Below are positions 49,777 to 59,134 of a stretch of 64,000 nucleotides of DNA, in pieces. Both the position numbers and the translations under genes were made by a program. The notes under the pieces are model-generated. The model did not search any database. It was given only the letters and a program-made list of their open reading frames with translations, and had not been told where the DNA came from. The number at the start of each line of letters is the position of its first letter. Within the stretch, counting starts at the first letter, position 1. Source of the DNA: Haliscomenobacter sp965225875 (GTDB lineage Bacteria; Bacteroidota; Bacteroidia; Chitinophagales; Saprospiraceae); assembly GCF_965225875.1 (NCBI RefSeq), contig NZ_CBDDBS010000003.1, positions 1,054,001 to 1,118,000 on the forward strand, read 5' to 3'.

Positions 49777-51555
49777 TCACTCCATAAACTTCACCCCATA
49801 CTTACGCTTCACTTCCTCAATTCTTCCAGCCAAAGCCTTTTCTTTTTGATTCATTTCGTTCAACACCAGTTTTGGCATGGGGCATTCCAATAGTGTTTTG
49901 TTGCCTTCGCTGGAGACGAGGATGTTTTTTCCATCACCAGAAAAAGCAGCTATAGGTGGAGTATCATTATCTCCCGTGTTGAGTTCCATCCAAAGATTGC
50001 CGTAGATGTCCCACAAACGCAGTACTCCGTCTGCGGAAGTGCTCAATAGAGATTGACCATCCGGTGAAAAAGCCAAACTCGTGATTTCGGCCTGATGACC
50101 AGACAGCAATAAAACCTCACCCCGCTCAAAATGCTCCAGGTAGATGTTGTGATCCGCATCAGCGGTAGCCATAAATTGATCCTTGGGATCCAGGACGGCT
50201 AACACCTCATGACCTTCTTCACTGTAATTCGCTTTTCGAAACAAGTCCCCCTCCGGAGAAAGCAGAGCCATACTTGAATCAGCTGCGATGGAATAAATAA
50301 AGCGTTTTTGCTGAGATACGTGCAATTGACGAATGGGGCTGTGGTGCAAAGTCAGATTTGGCAAGGAATTGCCTTTAAGGTCCCAGCGGTACAATTTGCC
50401 ATCGTGCCCTCCAGCCAAAATCCGATTGCCCTTTTCGGAAAAAAGAACAACATAACTATAAGCCGGAGCATTGGGCAATTGAATAAATGTACCTGCGCCA
50501 AGATTCCAGAGTTTGAGGCTTCCATCGGCGGAACGAGTCAAAATGGACTGTCCGTCCGGGCTGAAAAGCGCATTGTAGGTATTGACCTTGTCTGGGAAAA
50601 CCCCCTTAAGTTGCCCATCTTTACTCCAAAGTTTGGCCTGCTTGTCCCGGGAAGTAGTCAGCCAAGATTGACCATCCGCAGCGGCATTGGTGCTCAAGAC
50701 CGATGCTGTGTGGGCCTCAATGGGGTTGGCTACATTGGTCGAAGCATTCCAAAGCCAGGCTCGCCCCGATGTGCTGCCCAGCAGGTAGTTGTCGCCGGAA
50801 CGGGCAATCGCGTTGGCCAAAATCAAAGTGTCTTTACCTGTTTGAACCGGGCTACTTTTGCCTTTGCTCAGGAAGACCAATTGCTGCTGATCCTGGACAG
50901 CCAAATAGTCCTGGCCATTCGCCAGCGGGTAAATGGCATTGAAAGATTGCGCGGACTGGGCTAAAGGATGATTTAAGGTATCCCACACCGCTTGTGAAAA
51001 GGCGCGCATCTGAGCTGGAGAAATGGGCCATTTGTCATTCAACTTGGTAGACAAAAAGGCCAAAAACAAGGCATCTCCAGCTTTGTTGTTCGTACGCAGA
51101 TTGTCGGAAAGGATGGCCAAACGGAGCATTTCGGCCTGTTTGCTTTGGGCCCGGGCGATTGCCGCATTTTTTTCAGCTTCCACCTTGGCCAGGGCTTCCG
51201 CATTCTTGGCTTTATCGGCCAGGTCTTGAGCTTTTTTAACCTCCTCGCCAGCCTCGGCAGCCTCGGCCACTGCTTTTTTTGCAGCCTCACTTTTTACAAG
51301 CAGGTCCGTATCAATGGCTTTTTGAGCCTGCCTGATGAGGTCGTATAGGTCATTTTCCAGTGGTTTATCCGGGCAATTTAAAGCGGCGATGTAACTGTCG
51401 ATGGCCCGGTTGTAATTTCTTTTTTTAAACTCCACTAGTCCATCCTGACGCACATCTTCAAAACATTTTTTGGCTTGTGCGGATAGGTCGTTCAGCGCTC
51501 CTAAAAAGAAGCAGCAAGCCACCAAAATCCAAGCCTTTTTTATCATCTGGTGCAT
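49777..51555 (-). CDS. Secreted WD40-repeat protein with TPR/coiled-coil N-terminus
   Basis: The 592-residue protein has a signal peptide (cleavage about ALNDLSA-Q, residue 27). One TPR-like pair follows (about 30-60, FKKRNYNRAIDSYIAAL), then an Ala/Lys/Glu-rich coiled coil (about 85-150). The helical segment AEMLRLAILSDNLRTNN...DALFLAFLSTKLN (positions about 142-175) leads to two sets of WD40 blades (about 190-560: AHTASVLSTNAAADGQSWLTTSRDKQAKLW, positions 279-308). The clearest blade is AEITSLAFSPDGQSLLSTSA. This N-terminal layout closely resembles the linker between NTPase and WD40 blades in STAND-WD40 proteins, but here it is a separate periplasmic protein. It is the last of the six-gene cluster, 6 bases after the previous gene. 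The start could also be at 51546. Confidence 0.82.
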   Translation of the reverse strand: MHQMIKKAWILVACCFFLGALNDLSAQAKKCFEDVRQDGLVEFKKRNYNRAIDSYIAALNCPDKPLENDLYDLIRQAQKAIDTDLLVKSEAAKKAVAEAAEAGEEVKKAQDLADKAKNAEALAKVEAEKNAAIARAQSKQAEMLRLAILSDNLRTNNKAGDALFLAFLSTKLNDKWPISPAQMRAFSQAVWDTLNHPLAQSAQSFNAIYPLANGQDYLAVQDQQQLVFLSKGKSSPVQTGKDTLILANAIARSGDNYLLGSTSGRAWLWNASTNVANPIEAHTASVLSTNAAADGQSWLTTSRDKQAKLWSKDGQLKGVFPDKVNTYNALFSPDGQSILTRSADGSLKLWNLGAGTFIQLPNAPAYSYVVLFSEKGNRILAGGHDGKLYRWDLKGNSLPNLTLHHSPIRQLHVSQQKRFIYSIAADSSMALLSPEGDLFRKANYSEEGHEVLAVLDPKDQFMATADADHNIYLEHFERGEVLLLSGHQAEITSLAFSPDGQSLLSTSADGVLRLWDIYGNLWMELNTGDNDTPPIAAFSGDGKNILVSSEGNKTLLECPMPKLVLNEMNQKEKALAGRIEEVKRKYGVKFME

Positions 51556-51561
51556 AGTTGA

Positions 51562-52449
51562 TCATTTTAGGTTAAACGCCAATTGAACTTTCATTGCATT
51601 GCTGCCATCGCCTAATGGCCTAGTATCCAAGCGCAGGGAAAAAGATTGGTTGCCACAATATTTGTCGTATTGCTTTTGCCTGGCCATGGTGTTTAAGGCT
51701 CGATAGAGGTACACTGCTGCATCCAGACTCAATACCGCCCAACCCGCATAAGTGTACAAGCGGGCCTCCTTTTCATAATCTTTTGCCTGATCAAAGAAGG
51801 GTTGGGCCAATTTATAGGGTTGATTATTGGAATAGTAACTCTTATAGGTATTGTATGCGTCGATTTTTTTACTTTTTTGGAACTGGCCAATGCCCGTCAG
51901 AATCAAACCTCCGGCAGCAATTCCCAAATGCGGCAACTGTTGGCCTAGGGTAAAAGCTGGCCGAACATCCGCACAATCTACATTCCCCCATAGCTCTGCA
52001 CTGAGCACCAACTGGTATTTTTGGCCAAAAATGAGTACATCTTCCAGCGCATCCAACCAGGTCATACTCCGTAAACCAACGGTGCCTTCAGTCAATGACC
52101 CTAAAGCCCCTTTGGCTTTAAAGGGCAAAGGTGTGATCACTCGGCCAGTTTGATTGAGCAATAATACACTGGTTATGTAGTTGAAGCCTTTTTCCGTGGA
52201 ACCCAATTCGTAGGCAAGCTGCAAATCGGCATCTTCCAAACGAAGACCAGTGATGGCCATAAAATAACTCGTGGTGAAGTCAACATGTTTGGTTTGCTCG
52301 GGATTGAACTGTAGGGCCAATTTACCGGATTGTTCCACGACCTCAAATTGGATGGTGTCCCGTTGGGTATAGATCAAAGCCTTCTTCTGCGCACAGAGGA
52401 GTCCGGGAAGCAGGCCTAAGAGGAATATGGTGATGATTTTTTTCTGCAT
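51562..52449 (-). CDS. Secreted protein of unknown family (295 aa)
   Basis: Signal peptide to about residue 20 (GLLPGLLCA-Q), then a beta-rich region (about 22-165). A helical region follows with two hydrophobic segments (about 170-190 HLGIAAGGLILTGIGQF, and about 230-252 YTYAGWAVLSLDAAVYLYRAL) that may be membrane helices. Between them lies a Tyr/Lys-rich stretch (YNTYKSYYSNNQPY). The family is not recognised. The helical part resembles the membrane-anchored ends of small Bacteroidota envelope proteins. It is tightly packed between the kelch-like and WD40 genes (2 and 6 bases), so it should belong to the same process. Confidence 0.7.
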   Translation of the reverse strand: MQKKIITIFLLGLLPGLLCAQKKALIYTQRDTIQFEVVEQSGKLALQFNPEQTKHVDFTTSYFMAITGLRLEDADLQLAYELGSTEKGFNYITSVLLLNQTGRVITPLPFKAKGALGSLTEGTVGLRSMTWLDALEDVLIFGQKYQLVLSAELWGNVDCADVRPAFTLGQQLPHLGIAAGGLILTGIGQFQKSKKIDAYNTYKSYYSNNQPYKLAQPFFDQAKDYEKEARLYTYAGWAVLSLDAAVYLYRALNTMARQKQYDKYCGNQSFSLRLDTRPLGDGSNAMKVQLAFNLK

Positions 52450-52451
52450 GG

Positions 52452-54182
52452 CTAGTTGGTTTCGGGGGTATACATCCAGAAGTCGGGATACAGGATAAAT
52501 TCCAGGTTATTGTTTTTGATTTTTATGCTGCGTCCACCACCTACATAGGCCTTGTTCCCAATTACAAATGATACAGCATTTGAACGGCCTCCACCCAAAA
52601 GTGAAGTTCGAATTCTCCATTTTTTTCCAGAGATGGCGTTAGGGTTGAACTCCCACAAGTCAGCCAAATAGGTACCAGTTTCAGCCAAAAAACCCATTCC
52701 GAGATATCCTTTATCTCCAATACTGAAGCCGAGGGCTCCTCGACGAGGGCCTCCCGGTAATGCATCAATCAACAACCATTGATTGCGATTTGGATCAAAA
52801 CTCCAAAAATCTTTTAGGTCTTCAAAACCACTTGTCCCAGTGCCTACATAGCCCATGCCGCCCAAAGAAAAAGCAGCCGCATTTTTTCTACCTAAGGTCT
52901 GTTCAAGAGTGCCTGTTGAAAGTTGTACGGGCAAAGATTTTACCTTTTTCCAGCGAGCACCTCTTGGTGTTTGAGGGTTGTATTCATAAAAATCATTCAT
53001 AAAAACCTCATTTCCATTTGTATCGATACTTCCTCCTGCTCCAATGTAAGCTTTGTTGTTGATTACAAAAGCCACTGCGCCATCTCTACCTCCACCAGGA
53101 AAAGTATCCACCAGGTTCCAACTGCCACCAATGGAAGCAGGATCAAAAGCCCAGATTTCGTCATAATATCGTCCATTGCCTTTATTGCCCAAACCTACGT
53201 AAAGTCGGTTATTGAGGTTAAAGGAGATAGCGCCAACAGTAGGAATACCATTGAAGGATTGAATTTCTGTCCATCTACCCAAAGTATCGTTTAGCGGGTC
53301 ATACTGATAGGATACATCTACAGCATCTGAATTGGTAAGCAAACAGTCCTCCTTATTGCATCCAAGACTGATGTAAGCCCGATTTCCCACCGCTCCACCT
53401 ATCATATGTGCCCTGTTTTCTGGCATGTTTTTAACCCTGAGCCAACCATCCCTAATTTTTACAGGAATCACTTTTTTGCTGTATACGATCTGGCCATCCC
53501 TAGTTTGGACGTAGGCTTTGGTGTAATAAAGCGTATTGAAAGCCAGGTTTTTGAAGGTGCTATAAAAAGTACCATCATCGTTGGAACTTTTTAAGCTGGT
53601 TTTTTTTACTCCAGGCTTTAAAAACAATTTAGCAGTGTCTGGGTCAAGGATATGCCCTCGGTCAATGATAGAGTCTTGCAAAGCTTCAAGCCCAAATAAA
53701 TTCGCCGACACTGTAACTTCATTGTTATAACCATTGGTAATGGTATCTGTTTCAACCAGGAAATTGAAAGAAAAACTCTCTAAATTCCCGTAAATAGGTC
53801 CAACATCGGTGACGGCATAAGCTCGGAAATGATAAACTATCTGGTTTGGCTCCAAGGAAGGAAGTGTATCTTTAAATCCTTCCTTATTCAAAGCACCGAG
53901 TCGAAGTGTTTCAATGCCAGCTCGCCCCATCTCAAAATCTTTGAGTTCTCCGGACCAATTTTTAGCCCAAACGAACCCGTGATCACTCAATGGGTTCTTA
54001 TTCCCAATTGTCCTTTTTACATTTCCAGACAAGATAAGGGTACCTAAACCGAGCCCTCGTGGTTTTTCAGTAAAGACCTCGACAAAATCCAGTTCCACTA
54101 ATTCCGGGCCAATGCAACCACTACTCAGTAAAAGTAGAAACAGGCATATTTTACTTTTTAGGTGATATCCCAGATTTTTCAT
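52452..54182 (-). CDS. Kelch-repeat lipoprotein with Ig/Fn3-like N-terminus
   Basis: The 576-residue lipoprotein has the lipobox LLSSGC (Cys23). Two Ig/Fn3-like domains (about 45-245, with PNQIVYHFRAYAVTDVGP) precede a kelch-type beta-propeller (about 250-576). Repeated blades include GGAVGNRAYISLGCN, VAFVINNKAYIGAGGS, LGFSIGDKGYLGMGFL and VSFVIGNKAYVGGG. Kelch propellers bind proteins or glycans. It is probably anchored on the outer membrane. Its ATG overlaps the stop of the giant surface-protein gene by four bases (ATGA), so translation is coupled. It is part of the CHAT-STAND cluster. Confidence 0.8.
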   Translation of the reverse strand: MKNLGYHLKSKICLFLLLLSSGCIGPELVELDFVEVFTEKPRGLGLGTLILSGNVKRTIGNKNPLSDHGFVWAKNWSGELKDFEMGRAGIETLRLGALNKEGFKDTLPSLEPNQIVYHFRAYAVTDVGPIYGNLESFSFNFLVETDTITNGYNNEVTVSANLFGLEALQDSIIDRGHILDPDTAKLFLKPGVKKTSLKSSNDDGTFYSTFKNLAFNTLYYTKAYVQTRDGQIVYSKKVIPVKIRDGWLRVKNMPENRAHMIGGAVGNRAYISLGCNKEDCLLTNSDAVDVSYQYDPLNDTLGRWTEIQSFNGIPTVGAISFNLNNRLYVGLGNKGNGRYYDEIWAFDPASIGGSWNLVDTFPGGGRDGAVAFVINNKAYIGAGGSIDTNGNEVFMNDFYEYNPQTPRGARWKKVKSLPVQLSTGTLEQTLGRKNAAAFSLGGMGYVGTGTSGFEDLKDFWSFDPNRNQWLLIDALPGGPRRGALGFSIGDKGYLGMGFLAETGTYLADLWEFNPNAISGKKWRIRTSLLGGGRSNAVSFVIGNKAYVGGGRSIKIKNNNLEFILYPDFWMYTPETN

Positions 54183-57100
54183 TGGCGAATTATTTTCTTG
54201 TAAAATGTCAATTGACCTGTTTTAAACTGAATCAAATAAATGCCTGGAGTATGTGTCGATAAATCTACTGCAAGTGTTTCTTCTTTAAACCCTCTGCGGG
54301 CCTGACGCCAAAGGACCTTCCGTCCTAATGCATCCAGGATATTTATTTCAATAAGTGTGTTTTGTTCTAGATGAAACTGGATGTTAAACTGCCCATCATT
54401 GGGGTTAGGGAAAACCTGGATTGCATTAGCGAGTTCAAGATCCAGTGTCCTGGTTACCAATTCCGGACCATAAGTAGCCTTACAGCCATTTGCATCAGTA
54501 ACAATAAGCTTAAAAATCCCTGTGCGCAATCCGATTAAATCTTCTTGAGTAGAAATCAGGGTATCATTTCTGAACCATTGGAATTGATACCCCGGAGTGC
54601 CTCCACTTACTCTTACCTGGATGTTTCCGCTCTCCCCCGCAGCAGGATGGATTGATTCTTTGATCACTGATGGGTTGGGATTTACTTTTATTTCAACCTG
54701 ATCACTTGCTTCACAGCCATCTTGCGTCACTGTGACGGTAAAGTTGGTACTCGTTCCTGGGCTAACTCTGATTTCAGAGCTACTTGCATTGTTGCTCCAA
54801 CGGTAATTAGTGCCGCCGCTGGCACGCAAAATGGCATTTTGGCCCGAACAGATACTTTGGTCAAGACCCGCATTGGCTGCGGGGAGCGATTTGACGGTAA
54901 CCCGAACCTGATCAGTTGCTTCGCAGCCATCCTGGGTCACTGTGACGGTAAAATTGGTACTTGTTGCTGGATTTACACTGATTTCAGAACTTGTTGCATT
55001 GTTACTCCAACGGTAACTTGTGCCTCCACTGGCGCGTAAAATAGCATTTTGACCTGCACAGATACTCTGATCCAGCCCTGCGCTGGCAGTAGGGAGTGAT
55101 TTGACAGTAACCCGAACCTGATCAGTTGCTTCGCAGCCATCCTGGGTCACTGTAACGGTAAAATTGGTACTCGTTGCTGGATTTACACTGATTTCCGCAC
55201 CCGTTGTATTGTTGCTCCAACGGTAGCTAATACCACCAGTAGCACGTAAAATAGCATTTTGGCCCGCACATATAATTTGGTCCAGGCCTGCATTGGCGAC
55301 AGGGAGGGATTTGACAGTAACGCGAACCTCGTCCGTTGCTTCACAGCCATCTTGCGTCACAGTAACTGTAAAATTGGTACTCGTCGCTGGATTTACACTG
55401 ATTTCCGCACCCGTTGTATTGTTGCTCCAACGAAAGCTCGTGCCTCCAGTGGCTCGCAATATGGCACTTCCTCCAGCACAAATACTTTGGTCAAGTCCGG
55501 CATTGGCGGTAGGGAGCGATTTGACGGTAATCCGAACCTGATCAGTTGCTTCACAGCCATCCTGGGCCACGGTGACCGTAAAATTGGTACTTGCTGCTGG
55601 ATTTACACTAATTTCAGCACTAGTTGCATTGTTACTCCAACGGTAACTTGTGCCTCCACTGGCGCGCAAAATAGCATTTTGCCCTTCACAGATACTCTGA
55701 TCCAGCCCTGCATTGGCAGAAGGGAGTGATTTGACGGTAACGCTAACTTCGTCCATTGCCTCACAACCATCCTGGGTCACCGTGACCGTAAAAATGGTAC
55801 TCATTGCAGGGCTTACGCTGATTTCAGCACTAGTTCCATTGTTGCTCCAGCGGTAACTTGTACCTCCACTGGCGCGCAAAATGGCATTTTGCCCTGCACA
55901 GATAATTTGGTCCAGCCCGGCATTGGCTTGGGGAGGTGATTTGACAATGACGCCAACTTCATCTGTTGCCTCGCAACCATCTTGCGTCACGGTAACCGTA
56001 TAATTGGTGCTCCTCGATGGATCTACACTAATTTCTGAACCCGTTGCATTGTTGCTCCAACGGTAATTGGTGCCGCCACTAGCACGCAACGTAGCCCTTT
56101 CACCGGGACAGATGCTTTGGTCTATTCCGGCAGTGGCATTAGGTGTTGGTTTAAAATTAACTGATACCTCACCCATACCAGTACAGCCATTTACCTCTGT
56201 TACTTTTAGGGTATATTTTCCGGCTACACTTACAGGGATTGTACTTGAGGTGGCCCCGGTAGACCAAGAAAAGAGATAAGGAGTAGTGCCTCCAGTTATT
56301 TGAGGGCTTATGGTCAAAGGTGTTCCAGCGCAACCTGAACGATTGTCACCAAGGGCCACTACAGGTTTGGGCCGAACATTGACGGTTACCCTGGAAGTAG
56401 CGGTACAACCAGATACAGTAGACTTTACTTGATAAGTGGTTGGGCCCACCACATTCGCTGTAAAAGTAAAGGTGGAGCCAATGCTACCATCTCCCCAAGT
56501 GTAATTTCCAGTCCCTTGAGGAGTTAAAGTAACGCGGTCTCCTTGGCAAACGGAAAAACCTTCACCTAAATTCACACTGGCGGCGGCACAAGCTTTTTGC
56601 TTTAATATTATTCTGCGCAATTCTTTATTTTGCCCCAATAAAACGAGCGTATCAAGTCGTGGAGTAGCGTTCGGATTGGGACTCAACACATTTATTGTCA
56701 ATTCATCATCTCTGTTACCAGCACCTCGGATGGCTTGAGCCCACGAGCCAAGCCCCGACATCTCCCACTTGATATCTGATTGAACCAAAGCTTTAAAAGT
56801 TATGGGGAATGTGGTGGCGTTTGCATCCAATTCTTTAAAAGCTGGTGTAACACGGAGGTTAGAAGGTGTCCCAATGACTTGAAAACGATTTATAACTGAC
56901 TGAGCACCAGGATTAAATTTTTCACTGGTATTTGAATTAAAAACCGGTTTTACCTTAAAGTTTTTCTCGTCCTTGATGATACGGATGTTAAAACTATCAT
57001 TAGGTGCATAACCACATTTTAGCCCATCACCAGTCTGGTCTGCAAAAAACTGGAATATCAATTCCTGGCCATTCCAGAATTTTCCATTTTCCAAAACGTA

Positions 57101-59044
57101 GTTTCCTTGACCCTTATCATACACAAAATTGATTTTATCTCGTAAAGTGAGGCTTAGATTATCCATTAACAATCCACTAATTGCCCTTACTCTAACCGTG
57201 TGTGGATTTGTGGTGACGGTAGGACAAGCTGTTTCATCAAATTGAAAATCGGGGTTTTGGTCTTCTTCGCATTTTAATTCCAATCCATAGGTAGTTCCAC
57301 CAGTACCTTTTGGTGCCTCCTTGTCTACAATTACGTAATAATCTCCTGCATCCAAATCAATGGGGCCGATCGAAGCAACCCCTCCAGATGAGCTGGTTTC
57401 TGCCGTAGCGAGACAGTTTTGTCCACAATTCTGGTTGTATAGGAACATACCCATAGCAGAAGAAAACCCATTAAGTGTCAGCGTTATCCGCGACGGGACA
57501 CTAAGCGTGAATTTATGTACCAAATCCTCACCCAGGTATTTGCGGTTGCTTTGGGCACAAGTACTGTATACCGCAGAATCATCCTTGCTGAATTCGGATC
57601 CTTTAGTTGCCAGATTGCCATTTACGACAGGCTTGGAACAATCAAGGATGATTGGATTATTCGTTAAACAAGGACCACAAGCCCCTTCATCTTCCAATTT
57701 GGATTTGGGGCTCGGCTCCTGAAGTCCGGGGATGGCAATACAGGTATTGATTCTTAAGGTAAAATTAGTGGGCGTATCACTAAGCAAAACCACATAATAC
57801 AGTGCTTTTTTAGTGACATCTAATCGGATATCCTGAATTAAATTTTCTTTGAAAGTTGGTACTCCAGGATAAAATTCATTGGCAGGAATACAATTTTGAA
57901 AGCATAGATTACTAAGGGGGTCATCACAATTGCACTTGAACACAAAAGGTCGGGATTTCCCCTTTTCTGTGTACCAATATATTCCAATTGAAGAATTAAC
58001 TTTTGGATCATATTGAAATACAAAAATCTCGCCATAAAGCTCACCAGGCGCTTTATTGCCAAAGACATCTCGAACACAAAGCTCATTGGCCAAAGAATTA
58101 GGTAGAAGCCCTGATTCCAGCCTGCCTTGAGCAGGTGGCCCCTCAATTTCTATAAAACTTCCGCCATAATTGCAAACCGTTTCATTGGCACAAGGTTTGG
58201 CTGTAAATTCTCTGTTGGTGTAAAGGTCGCAGCCTGCCAAAGAAGAATTATCGTATTGAATCCCGGACTTAAGACACACTGGGGAATAAATGAGCGTAGC
58301 TTGACAGGGCAAGGCTCTCCATAAACAAATGTTATCTATCGCATAGTTACAATTGGTGTCCGCATAAAAATTAACTGCACCCAAAACCTTCAGTGGGTTG
58401 GTGCCGCGGTTAAAATCCCAGGCACTAACGTACTCATCATTGATCCAAAGCTCTGCCCGGTTTTTGTTGAGATCAATAATTTGCATCACCCGATTCCAGC
58501 CACCGTTTACATAATTGAAACTATCACGTTTTGCAGTTTCGGCCTGGTCGCCAATTCTCAAATAACCTACTCCATTGCTTTCAAAAGAAACATGGTAAGC
58601 CCAATTGGGGCCAGCGCCAGTGCCTCCATTTTGGTTGTGCTGCAGGTTATAATAGGCTCGCTTGTTTTGGGTCACAAAAAGATCCCAGGACAACCTGTAA
58701 CGGCCGCTGTTTCGGTTTCCTAACAACAGAAGTACATCAGGGTCGGAATTTCCGGAATTCAGCATTCCCAAAAATTGAATATTTTGATCAAGCCGAATGA
58801 AAGGTCGATCTGAATTGGCATCCCATAGTTTCCATAAAGGATTACCACTTGCCGGAAAAACTGCCTGGGTACTGTAACTATTGAAATTTTCGCAAATATC
58901 AACGTTTGCTCGGTTGGTAAGCGACACGTTGAGGCGCTGTTCGTAACATGTCCCACATTGTTGTTGAGCAAAAATTTGGAAATTAAATCCTAGGAAAAGG
59001 TAAAATGCTGATAGGCAGCAAATGAGGAGTTGGGTCTGTTTCAT
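54179..59044 (-). CDS. Giant T9SS surface protein with seven Ig-like tandem repeats
   Basis: The 1621-residue protein has a signal peptide (to about FNFQIFA-Q, residue 26). A concanavalin/laminin-G-like domain (about 50-240: NRNSGRYRLSWDLFVTQNK, YAIDNICLW) is followed by domains with bacterial pre-peptidase-like features (about 480-610). Ig-like/BACON-like regions come next. Seven repeats of 70 residues (about 965-1455) each carry ICxGQNAILRASGG and TVTQDGCEATDQV with two Cys. A C-terminal type A T9SS sorting domain (about 1545-1621, VFPNPNDGQFNIQF ... GIYLIQFKTG) completes it. It should be displayed on the cell surface or released and bind polymers or cells. It starts 90 bases after the STAND gene. 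Confidence 0.88.
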   Translation of the reverse strand: MKQTQLLICCLSAFYLFLGFNFQIFAQQQCGTCYEQRLNVSLTNRANVDICENFNSYSTQAVFPASGNPLWKLWDANSDRPFIRLDQNIQFLGMLNSGNSDPDVLLLLGNRNSGRYRLSWDLFVTQNKRAYYNLQHNQNGGTGAGPNWAYHVSFESNGVGYLRIGDQAETAKRDSFNYVNGGWNRVMQIIDLNKNRAELWINDEYVSAWDFNRGTNPLKVLGAVNFYADTNCNYAIDNICLWRALPCQATLIYSPVCLKSGIQYDNSSLAGCDLYTNREFTAKPCANETVCNYGGSFIEIEGPPAQGRLESGLLPNSLANELCVRDVFGNKAPGELYGEIFVFQYDPKVNSSIGIYWYTEKGKSRPFVFKCNCDDPLSNLCFQNCIPANEFYPGVPTFKENLIQDIRLDVTKKALYYVVLLSDTPTNFTLRINTCIAIPGLQEPSPKSKLEDEGACGPCLTNNPIILDCSKPVVNGNLATKGSEFSKDDSAVYSTCAQSNRKYLGEDLVHKFTLSVPSRITLTLNGFSSAMGMFLYNQNCGQNCLATAETSSSGGVASIGPIDLDAGDYYVIVDKEAPKGTGGTTYGLELKCEEDQNPDFQFDETACPTVTTNPHTVRVRAISGLLMDNLSLTLRDKINFVYDKGQGNYVLENGKFWNGQELIFQFFADQTGDGLKCGYAPNDSFNIRIIKDEKNFKVKPVFNSNTSEKFNPGAQSVINRFQVIGTPSNLRVTPAFKELDANATTFPITFKALVQSDIKWEMSGLGSWAQAIRGAGNRDDELTINVLSPNPNATPRLDTLVLLGQNKELRRIILKQKACAAASVNLGEGFSVCQGDRVTLTPQGTGNYTWGDGSIGSTFTFTANVVGPTTYQVKSTVSGCTATSRVTVNVRPKPVVALGDNRSGCAGTPLTISPQITGGTTPYLFSWSTGATSSTIPVSVAGKYTLKVTEVNGCTGMGEVSVNFKPTPNATAGIDQSICPGERATLRASGGTNYRWSNNATGSEISVDPSRSTNYTVTVTQDGCEATDEVGVIVKSPPQANAGLDQIICAGQNAILRASGGTSYRWSNNGTSAEISVSPAMSTIFTVTVTQDGCEAMDEVSVTVKSLPSANAGLDQSICEGQNAILRASGGTSYRWSNNATSAEISVNPAASTNFTVTVAQDGCEATDQVRITVKSLPTANAGLDQSICAGGSAILRATGGTSFRWSNNTTGAEISVNPATSTNFTVTVTQDGCEATDEVRVTVKSLPVANAGLDQIICAGQNAILRATGGISYRWSNNTTGAEISVNPATSTNFTVTVTQDGCEATDQVRVTVKSLPTASAGLDQSICAGQNAILRASGGTSYRWSNNATSSEISVNPATSTNFTVTVTQDGCEATDQVRVTVKSLPAANAGLDQSICSGQNAILRASGGTNYRWSNNASSSEIRVSPGTSTNFTVTVTQDGCEASDQVEIKVNPNPSVIKESIHPAAGESGNIQVRVSGGTPGYQFQWFRNDTLISTQEDLIGLRTGIFKLIVTDANGCKATYGPELVTRTLDLELANAIQVFPNPNDGQFNIQFHLEQNTLIEINILDALGRKVLWRQARRGFKEETLAVDLSTHTPGIYLIQFKTGQLTFYKKIIRQ
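54698..56167. repeat. Seven tandem 210-bp repeats within the surface-protein gene
   Basis: Marker words such as cagccatcctgggtcac and ttggtcca recur at exactly 210-base spacing (for example at 54698, 54908, 55118, 55328, 55538, 55748 and 55958). The central copies are nearly identical and the outermost diverge most, as expected from unequal recombination. The frame is kept because 210 is a multiple of three. Confidence 0.92.
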
Positions 59045-59134
59045 CTGTGGGTTTTTTAGTTTCGTGTCTAAAAATAACTAAATTGTTAAAGCTTTGCAAT
59101 TCAACAATGAAAATTCTTTAAAATTCAATATAAA

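Noticed and set aside
54698..56167. Regularly spaced repeats that might suggest a CRISPR array
   Set aside because: The unit is 210 bp, conserved over its whole length and in frame within a surface-protein gene. There are no unique spacers and no cas genes.
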